From Bacillota bacterium (GTDB lineage: Bacteria > Bacillota_A > Clostridia > Acetivibrionales > DUMB01): 9,440 nucleotides of DNA. The stretch lies in contig JAMOAC010000313.1 in NCBI GenBank assembly GCA_023621975.1, forward strand, positions 1-9,440. The letters run 5' to 3'. This document shows positions 1 to 5,856 of the stretch, piece by piece (the first letter of the stretch is position 1; the number at the start of each line of letters is the position of its first letter). Position numbers and translations under genes: made by a program. The notes under the pieces were generated by a model that ran no database searches, was not told the DNA's origin, and saw nothing but the letters and a program-made list of their open reading frames with translations.

Positions 1-1332
1 AAAGAGGTGCTTACAGCTGAAAAGAATCCTGTAAACAGCGGAACGTACAAGGTTGAATATTACTTTCTGGATAAAAAAGATGCGAGCTATTCAGGCATGG
101 CAAATTTTTACAGAAACTACCTGATTAAAAATCATGGCCTGGAGAAAAAGACCTCTACCGCTACGTTACCCTTATACCTTAATCTTTACGGTGGCGTAAG
201 CATCAAAAAATCTTTTTTAGGAATACCTGTAAATATGGTTGAACCTCTTACGACTTTCAAACAGGCTGTTGATATTTTACAACACTATAAGGATGAAGGA
301 GTGGAAGACCTTGTTATAAAGTATACCGCATGGAATGATGGCGGCCTTAAATCCTATATTCCCCTTAATGCAAAACCTGAATCCAAGTTAGGTGGGCAAA
401 AGGGAATGAAAGAGTTGATGAAGTATGCGCAGAACAATAATATTAATGTGTTCTTCAATGTGGATTTTGTAAATTTATATAAGAACGGTCAGGGTATTTC
501 AAGGTTCAGACATGCAATCAAGGCGGTCAATAATGGTGCGCCTTCCAACCAATATGAATACAAACCGAGCAACTATGTGATTGACAGTAAGGTGAGGGCC
601 TGGAATCTGGTTACACCTCTTATCATCCCTGAAGCCGTGAAAAAGTTCATAGATTCTTATTCAACTTATGGTCATAATTTTATCTCGGTGGATACACTAA
701 GCTCAATGAATTATTCGGATTTCAGAAAAAATGGTGTAAATAAAAGCCAATCGGCAAGAATTTTCCAGGATGCACTGGCCACCCTCGACACCGAAATCGG
801 AAATGTAATGCTTGAAAATGCTAATATGTATGCAGTACCTTATGGAGATTATATATATAATGCTCCATTCTACTCCAGTGGATTTGATATTACCGATGAA
901 ACGGTACCTTTTTATTCAATGGTTTTACATGGCCTGGTGTCCTTTTCGTCTCCGCCGATAAATTTGACGGGCAATGTTGAATATTCAGTGTTAAAATGCA
1001 TTGAGTTAGGCGCATCACCGGCCTTTGTTATAACCGGAAATGAAACATCAATTCTCAAAACAACCGAATATTCCTACCTCTACAGTACAAGCAATGATTT
1101 TTGGTTGGATCAGGTATTGGGGATTTATAACGAGGTAAGGGATGTTTTGGAAGGCCTTTCTGACCGGTTGATAGTGGAACATAGGAAACTTTCCGACAAG
1201 GTATATGAGACGGTTTATGAGAACGGAACAAGCATTATTGTCAATTATGGTTCGAAGGACTTCTATCTTCACAATGATGTAATAAAAGCAAAGTATTATC
1301 TTGTTATAGAAGGGGGAAGAGGCAATGATTAA
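1..1332 (+). CDS. DUF5696-type protein, C-terminal part (5' end outside window)
   Basis: The frame is open from base 1 (Lys-Glu-Val-Leu...) with no convincing start. The GTG at base 7 has no ribosome-binding site and is probably an internal valine, so about 443 C-terminal residues are visible and the N-terminus is missing. The sequence resembles DUF5696-family proteins, which are often encoded directly before LplB-type sugar permeases in Clostridia and Paenibacillus. Visible marks are LYLNLYGG followed by GIPV and PLTTF (about residues 58-86), then GVEDLVIKYTAWNDGG (about 100-115). After these comes an alternation of hydrophobic strands and helices that would suit a TIM-barrel glycosidase-like domain. 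The C-terminus ends in a beta-rich stretch (IIVNYGS, YYLVIEGG). The function is unknown; a surface role in glycan binding or hydrolysis is inference. The stop overlaps the start of the first permease by 8 bases (ATGATTAA), implying one transcript and translational coupling. The family call is from remembered motifs. Confidence 0.8.
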   Translation, partial: KEVLTAEKNPVNSGTYKVEYYFLDKKDASYSGMANFYRNYLIKNHGLEKKTSTATLPLYLNLYGGVSIKKSFLGIPVNMVEPLTTFKQAVDILQHYKDEGVEDLVIKYTAWNDGGLKSYIPLNAKPESKLGGQKGMKELMKYAQNNNINVFFNVDFVNLYKNGQGISRFRHAIKAVNNGAPSNQYEYKPSNYVIDSKVRAWNLVTPLIIPEAVKKFIDSYSTYGHNFISVDTLSSMNYSDFRKNGVNKSQSARIFQDALATLDTEIGNVMLENANMYAVPYGDYIYNAPFYSSGFDITDETVPFYSMVLHGLVSFSSPPINLTGNVEYSVLKCIELGASPAFVITGNETSILKTTEYSYLYSTSNDFWLDQVLGIYNEVRDVLEGLSDRLIVEHRKLSDKVYETVYENGTSIIVNYGSKDFYLHNDVIKAKYYLVIEGGRGND

Positions 1333-2266
1333 ACAAGGCTCTGCAATACCCGGGTTTATAAATAAGCATAATGAAAGAAAAAAGAAGAAAAGGTCTTATG
1401 AAAGCAAAAAAAGAATAATCGGCATGGGTTTTATTTTCCCGTGGTTTTTAGGGTTTATTTTCTTCTTCATAAAACCATGTATTCAATCTTTTATCTATTC
1501 GTTTCAGAAAATTTTTGTTTCACCTACTGGATTTACTACACAACCTGTAGGTCTTGAAAATTTCAGATATATATTCATGGTGGACCCTGATTTTATAAGA
1601 AAACTTGTAGAATCAATAAGAATGATGATTTTTGAGGTTCCCCTCATACTGGTGTTCAGTATTTTTATTGCAATTATATTAAATCAAAAATTCCGAGGAA
1701 GAATGCTTGCAAGATCCCTGTTTTTTATGCCTGTTATAATTGCTTCAGGCATTGTTATTGAACTGCTTAAACAGGACATATTGGCCCAATCCATAAGTAC
1801 TTCCGCAACGGTTTACATATTTCAGAGTACCAGTGTTGAGGATATAATGTTGCAATCGGGATTGCCTATGCAAGTGGTAAACTTCATAGTATCAGTAATT
1901 AACCACATTTTTGATTTGACGTGGAAATCGGGGATTCAGATTCTATTGTTCCTTGCTGCATTGCAGACCATACCAAGTTCCATGTATGAAGTTTCTGCAA
2001 TAGAAGGGGCAACGACCTGGGAATCCTTCTGGAAGATTACCGTACCGATGATTTCGCCCATGATACTGGTAAACATAGTTTATACAATTGTGGACTCATT
2101 TACTGACTATCGCAATGTTACAATGAGAAAAATACTGGTGGCAGCTGACACATTCAGGTATGAACTGAGTTCGGCCATGGCATGGTCATATTTTGCAATT
2201 GTAAGTGTCATCCTGGTGATAGTGCTGAGATATATGTCTAAAAGAGTGTTTTACATTGTGGATTAG
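1325..2266 (+). CDS. sugar ABC transporter permease, LplB/YteP type
   Basis: This is an integral membrane subunit of a carbohydrate-uptake ABC transporter (CUT1-like), pairing with the next permease to form the channel. The 313-residue protein starts with a Lys/Arg-rich cytoplasmic tail (about 14-30). Hydrophobic segments lie near 31-50, 98-119, 130-149, 201-214, 243-258 and 285-303. The EAA loop that docks on the ATPase is clear at 221-242 (YEVSAIEGATTWESFWKITV). The long stretch between the third and fourth segments (about 150-200, including SGLPMQVV) matches what I recall of permeases found beside DUF5696 genes, so it is not read as an insertion. A GGGGGA ribosome-binding site at 1312-1317 lies 7 bases before the ATG, inside the end of the upstream gene. 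No ATPase gene is in the window; relatives commonly share an MsmX-like ATPase. The exact sugar cannot be told from the permease. Confidence 0.93.
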   Translation: MIKQGSAIPGFINKHNERKKKKRSYESKKRIIGMGFIFPWFLGFIFFFIKPCIQSFIYSFQKIFVSPTGFTTQPVGLENFRYIFMVDPDFIRKLVESIRMMIFEVPLILVFSIFIAIILNQKFRGRMLARSLFFMPVIIASGIVIELLKQDILAQSISTSATVYIFQSTSVEDIMLQSGLPMQVVNFIVSVINHIFDLTWKSGIQILLFLAALQTIPSSMYEVSAIEGATTWESFWKITVPMISPMILVNIVYTIVDSFTDYRNVTMRKILVAADTFRYELSSAMAWSYFAIVSVILVIVLRYMSKRVFYIVD

Positions 2267-2290
2267 ATTTTCTACCTTTGTTTGTTAATG

Positions 2291-2309
2291 TATTGTGCGA
2301 CGCACAATA
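2291..2309. promoter_or_regulatory. perfect 19-bp palindrome between the two permease genes
   Basis: TATTGTGCGACGCACAATA is a perfect inverted repeat with 9-bp arms around one central A. It starts 24 bases after the first permease stop and about 100 bases before the second permease. The symmetry and short centre suit a dimeric repressor or activator site, and the half-site TTGTGCG recalls LacI-family operators. As RNA it could instead form an 8-bp stem with a GAC triloop, acting as a stabilising or processing hairpin that sets the ratio of the two permease messages. No T-run follows, so it is not a rho-independent terminator. A weak promoter-like pair lies just downstream: TTTATA at 2314-2319 and TATAAA at 2337-2342, 17 bases apart. 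An A/T-only inverted repeat (AAAAATT/AATTTTT) sits at 2349-2366. The palindrome is directly visible; its function is inference. Confidence 0.5.
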
Positions 2310-2381
2310 AGGATTTATACGCCGGAAAGGTGTTAATATAAAATGATCAAAAATTAAAAAATTTTTAGAGAGGAGTTAGGG

Positions 2382-2411
2382 TTGCCAAAGTTTCCTTTAA
2401 AGAAGATTTGA
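2382..2411 (+). other. possible nine-codon leader frame coupled to the second permease
   Basis: The best ribosome-binding site before the second permease, GAGGAG at 2370-2375, lies 6 bases before a TTG at 2382. That TTG opens a nine-codon frame, read as MPKFPLKKI. It stops at TGA 2409-2411, overlapping the TTG start of the permease (2408-2410) as TTGA, an arrangement typical of stop-start coupling. Within the leader, T TTA AAG (2396-2402) is in the phase required for a -1 shift, which would lead straight into the permease frame. Alternatively there is no leader: the permease frame is itself open from 2369, and a non-standard GTT at 2381, or a base change from a normal start, would give a protein beginning M-A-K-V-S-F-K-E-D. 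The sequence does not decide between these. Confidence 0.3.
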
Positions 2412-3445
2412 ATAAGGCAACCGGGAAACCTATGGAGAATATTTTGAACAGATTGGATCAAAAAGTTGCAACCATATTTGGTTCTACCACAAAGTTAAAC
2501 AGTAAAGTTATATCAAAATATTTTAAAAAGTGGTCATGGATCTTATTAAGAACCATTCTTATCATTGGTTTAAGCTATGTTTTGCTTTACCCGCTGATTT
2601 ATATGCTAAGTACTGCTTTAAGGCCTTATGAGCAAATTTTAGATCCCAGCGTGGTATGGATCCCTAAAAGCGTTACCATGGAAAATTTCAGGCAGGCTGC
2701 AAGGCTGATGGGCTATTCAAACACTCTGATTAACAGTATAAAGGTAACTTTGATTTCTTCGATTTTGTCTATAATAAGCTGTGGTCTGGCCGGATACGGA
2801 TTTGCTAGGTTTAAATTTAAAGGCAGGGAAATACTGTTTGCCGGTGTTATCTTAAGCCTGATAGTACCGCCACAGGTTTATATAATATCTTCCTACCTGG
2901 AATTCAGGTTTTTTGACGGGTTTGGGCTTTTTAACATCTTGAAGGCTTTTACAGGGAAGGAGTATACTGTAAATTTAATCGGGAACCCCTTATCCATTTA
3001 TCTTCCGGCAGCCTTTGGCATGGGTCTTCGGTCCGGTTTGTTTATATATATTTTCAGGCAGTTTTTTAGAGGCATTCCCAAAGAACTGGAAGAGGCTGCC
3101 TATATAGACGGGTATGGGGCAGTAATGACCTTCCTCAAAGTAATCGTACCCAATGCAATACCGGCCATAGTTACAGTATTCCTGTTTTCAGTAGTGTGGT
3201 ACTGGAACGATTATTATACCATGGAAGTTTTTATGAATACCCGGCCGACGCTTTCGGTGGTATTGTCAGAGCTTCGGTACAGAATCCTGAATGATTTAAA
3301 CAAAATGCAGCAAGTGGACGAATACCTGTATATTACCTGGGTACAGGCAGGGTGTTTAATGACAATCAGCCCTTTGCTCATTATATATATGTTTTTCCAG
3401 AGATACTTTATCGAAAGTGTGGAAAGAACAGGTATAGTGGGTTAG
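2408..3445 (+). CDS. carbohydrate ABC transporter permease, MalG/YtcP type
   Basis: This is the second channel subunit of the uptake system. From the TTG at 2408 it is 345 residues. Hydrophobic segments lie near 45-68, 108-133, 143-162, 198-219, 250-269 and 312-331. The EAA loop is at about 228-249 (LEEAAYIDGYGAVMTFLKVI), and the protein ends in QRYFIESVERTGIVG, the usual C-terminus of the MalG/UgpE class. It has about 40 residues before the first membrane segment (NRLDQKVATIFG...), a longer tail than in minimal relatives. The start is uncertain. TTG 2408 is 32 bases from the strong ribosome-binding site at 2370-2375 and would depend on coupling to a short leader. ATG 2432 is in frame but has little upstream signal. 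The frame is also open back to 2369. The family assignment is firm; only the N-terminus is in doubt. Confidence 0.92.
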   Translation: MNKATGKPMENILNRLDQKVATIFGSTTKLNSKVISKYFKKWSWILLRTILIIGLSYVLLYPLIYMLSTALRPYEQILDPSVVWIPKSVTMENFRQAARLMGYSNTLINSIKVTLISSILSIISCGLAGYGFARFKFKGREILFAGVILSLIVPPQVYIISSYLEFRFFDGFGLFNILKAFTGKEYTVNLIGNPLSIYLPAAFGMGLRSGLFIYIFRQFFRGIPKELEEAAYIDGYGAVMTFLKVIVPNAIPAIVTVFLFSVVWYWNDYYTMEVFMNTRPTLSVVLSELRYRILNDLNKMQQVDEYLYITWVQAGCLMTISPLLIIYMFFQRYFIESVERTGIVG

Positions 3446-3487
3446 AATCAATAAAGTAAAAAAACATAAAAACAGAGGGGGATCTTC

Positions 3488-4954
3488 TTGAAGGATAAAA
3501 TAAATATACTTTTCATATGTTCCGATGAACACAGAGCCGATTGTATAGGTGCCTACGGGAACAAGGATATAGACACCGGAAACCTGGACCGGCTTGCAGA
3601 GGATGGGGTTTTATACAAAAATGCCTTTTGCCCCTATCCCATATGCACACCGTCAAGATATTCCATGTTGAGCGGAATGTATGTACACCAGCATGGGGGC
3701 AGTACCAATCACTGTACATTGCGAAGTGATTTTGCCACATTCCCGCGTATGCTAAAGGAAATAGGTTATAAAACAGCTGCCGTAGGTAAAATGCATTTTA
3801 CCCCTACCTATCTGGATGTGGGATTTGATGACATGGAACTGGCGGAACAGGATGGTCCGGGACGTTATGATGATGATTATCATAGAGAATTGAAACAAAA
3901 AAACGTTGCTGATGTTATTGATCTTGTAGACCAGGTAAAGGAGTTCAGAAAAGATGCACCGGCTGAATATTGGGAGAGTTTCGGAGCAATGGAATCCAAT
4001 CTCAGTGAAGAATTATACTCTACTTCATGGATAGCTCGAAAAGCGCTGGACAGGCTGGAAAAGTGGGACGATGGCGGAAATCTTCTCATGGTTTCCTTTA
4101 TAAAGCCACATCATCCTTTTGACCCATGCAAACCATGGAGTGATATGTATGATCCCGATAAGCTGACTCTTTTGCCCGGCTTTACCGAAAGCTGTCTTGA
4201 GCAGGATAAAAGAAAGGGATACTTTGACTATAATTACCTTACGGAAGAAAAGCTTAGAAGAGTAACAGCCTATTATTATGCGACTATTTCCCAGATTGAC
4301 TACTATGTCGGACAAATGACAGAGCTCCTTAAAAGGAGGAATTTATACGACAATACAATGATTATTTACACCAGCGATCACGGGGATTATGTCGGTTTCC
4401 ACCATCTCCTTCTGAAAGGGAACAGACTTTACGATCCCCTGGCAAGAGTACCGCTGATTATAAAATATCCCGGAAAAGGAAACTCCGGAGCAATAAATGA
4501 TGCTTTGTTCAGTAACATAGATCTGGCACCGACCATATTGGAAGCAGCAGGCATTCCCAAAGCCGACACCATGTGCGGTATCAGTATGAACTCATCAAAG
4601 GGGAGAGACATGGTATTTGCAGAAAATTCAGGGTGGGAGTATATGGCAAGGACAAAGACTCGGAAGCTGCTGTACTGCAAAAATAAGGAGGAATCCATGT
4701 TGTTTGACCTTGCAAGAGACCCATTGGAGATGAAAAACGTTATAGACGATCCGGAGTATTCGGAAGATAAATATAAGCTGCTTGAGGGACTTGTTCAATG
4801 GAGATTTTTTGACACACCCGTACCTGCATATTTGAATGAAGAGGAGAAGTTGTGCAAATCAGGGATTGCAAAAAAAAGGGATATGGCAGAAAAGGAAGAG
4901 CTTAAAGATTATTATAAACAAAAAGTTTATGAATGGAAAATGGAAAAGAGGTAG
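3488..4954 (+). CDS. Cys-type sulfatase (S1 family), cytoplasmic
   Basis: This enzyme would hydrolyse sulfate esters, probably on imported sugars. The 488-residue protein carries the sulfatase signature CTPSR at 53-57. Cys53 is the residue converted to formylglycine; in anaerobes this is done by the radical-SAM enzyme anSME, which is not encoded here. Other visible active-site elements are Asp13 in ICSDEHR (metal), Lys101 and His103 in GKMHF, Lys206 and His208 in IKPHHPF, Asp297-His298 in TSDHGD (metal) and Lys310. The usual acidic pair at 13-14 reads Asp-Glu. The C-terminal subdomain contains LFDLARDPLEMKNV (405-418), the common sulfatase ending region, then a Lys/Glu-rich tail. There is no signal peptide, unlike many glycan sulfatases. 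The start is TTG with GAGGGGG at 3475-3481, six bases upstream. It follows the permease by 42 bases, so co-transcription is likely. Substrate is unknown; a uronate-containing sulfated oligosaccharide fits the neighbouring lyase. Confidence 0.93.
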   Translation: MKDKINILFICSDEHRADCIGAYGNKDIDTGNLDRLAEDGVLYKNAFCPYPICTPSRYSMLSGMYVHQHGGSTNHCTLRSDFATFPRMLKEIGYKTAAVGKMHFTPTYLDVGFDDMELAEQDGPGRYDDDYHRELKQKNVADVIDLVDQVKEFRKDAPAEYWESFGAMESNLSEELYSTSWIARKALDRLEKWDDGGNLLMVSFIKPHHPFDPCKPWSDMYDPDKLTLLPGFTESCLEQDKRKGYFDYNYLTEEKLRRVTAYYYATISQIDYYVGQMTELLKRRNLYDNTMIIYTSDHGDYVGFHHLLLKGNRLYDPLARVPLIIKYPGKGNSGAINDALFSNIDLAPTILEAAGIPKADTMCGISMNSSKGRDMVFAENSGWEYMARTKTRKLLYCKNKEESMLFDLARDPLEMKNVIDDPEYSEDKYKLLEGLVQWRFFDTPVPAYLNEEEKLCKSGIAKKRDMAEKEELKDYYKQKVYEWKMEKR

Positions 4955-4959
4955 GTAAG

Positions 4960-5646
4960 ATGAAGTTTATACGAAAAACTCTCTTATACGAAAACAGCCT
5001 TTCCAACAGCAGCCAGGTAAAAAATTTTGTCATGGAAGGATTGGGAGCTGTCACCTTTACCAAAGGTCGTATGAGAATGGAAAGCCTTCTCGATCCTGAA
5101 GAAGGGCAAAAAGCTAATATTGTCTTTTGGTGTGACAAGGATTTCCCCGATAATATTGAAATATCGTGGGATTTTTATCCAATCAAGGAACCTGGCCTGT
5201 GTATGCTTTTTTTTGCAGCAAAGGGCAGAAATAATGAAGATATTTTCAGTCCCAATTTAAGTAAAAGAGACGGACAGTACAGCCAATACAACAGGGGAGA
5301 CATCAATACTTTGCATGTGTCTTATTTCAGGAGAAAGGCAATATCGGAAAGGGCGTTCAATGTATGTAATCTGAGAAAAAGCTACGGTTTTCATCTTGTT
5401 GCTCAAGGTGCCGATCCCATTCCGTGCGTTAATGACGCAAGACCGCCCTACCGCATTCAAGTTATTAAATATGGTCCTGAAGTATTATTCAGTATAAATG
5501 ATCTTGAGCTGTTTCATTGGATTGACGACGGCATTTCCTACGGTGAGGTTTTAAGGGACGGAAAAATAGGATTCAGGCAGATGGCTCCTCTGATTGCAGA
5601 GTATGCCAACCTGACCGTATATGAAGTGGAAAAATTGAAGGAGTAA
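4960..5646 (+). CDS. yesU: YesU-like protein (DUF1961 family)
   Basis: The sequence closely follows Bacillus subtilis YesU as I remember it. Shared blocks are FWC (56-58), WDF (70-72), EPGLCMLFFAA (77-87), GDINTLHVSYFRR (113-125), NLRKSYGFHLVAQGADP (137-153) and GKIGFRQMAP (201-210). YesU has a galectin/concanavalin-like beta-sandwich fold with no proven activity, and sits in the B. subtilis rhamnogalacturonan-degradation locus. A role in binding or processing an imported oligosaccharide is inference. The frame could begin at ATG 4933, but I prefer ATG 4960. AGAGGT at 4947-4952 lies seven bases before it, the family N-terminus fits, and it avoids a 22-base overlap with the sulfatase, leaving a 5-base gap. 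No signal peptide is visible, so it is likely cytoplasmic. The tight spacing says it is translated with the sulfatase from one message. Confidence 0.9.
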   Translation: MKFIRKTLLYENSLSNSSQVKNFVMEGLGAVTFTKGRMRMESLLDPEEGQKANIVFWCDKDFPDNIEISWDFYPIKEPGLCMLFFAAKGRNNEDIFSPNLSKRDGQYSQYNRGDINTLHVSYFRRKAISERAFNVCNLRKSYGFHLVAQGADPIPCVNDARPPYRIQVIKYGPEVLFSINDLELFHWIDDGISYGEVLRDGKIGFRQMAPLIAEYANLTVYEVEKLKE

Positions 5647-5856
5647 TTTTTCAGGTGTCGGGAGTTTGCTTGAAATAAGTAGAAGTAGCTGCATGGTGAT
5701 GCAACGGGCAGACCGGAGATAAACAAGGAAATGCTTTTAAATGATTAAAAGTACTTGTGTGTACCTACAAGCCATTACTGAAGGAGAATTCGGAAAACAA
5801 GAACAGGTACAAGTGGAAAGTGTCAGGAGAGAAAAAATTCAGCGGGAGGAGCAAAT
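5647..5856. other. 210-base gap between yesU and the lyase gene
   Basis: This gap is long for an operon whose other junctions are short. It contains a small perfect hairpin (TGCAT-GGTG-ATGCA, 5690-5703) without a T-run. It also holds an open frame of 43 codons from ATG 5741 to TAA 5870-5872, which overlaps the lyase start by 16 bases. AAGGAA at 5725-5730 lies ten bases before that ATG, a weak ribosome-binding site. The predicted peptide is charged (many Glu, Lys, Arg) and resembles nothing I know; it may be chance. No convincing promoter or terminator was found. The ribosome-binding site of the lyase, GGGAGGA at 5844-5850, closes the gap. Confidence 0.35.

Noticed and set aside
7..9. GTG as the true start of the DUF5696-type protein
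   Set aside because: The frame is open to base 1, no upstream ribosome-binding site can be seen, and the family is larger than the visible part; it is best read as a truncated gene.
2349..2366. A/T-only inverted repeat (AAAAATT/AATTTTT) as a terminator
   Set aside because: The stem has no G-C pairs and would be very weak. It directly precedes the ribosome-binding site of the next operon gene, so termination there is unlikely; it is more likely an unstructured A+T-rich leader.
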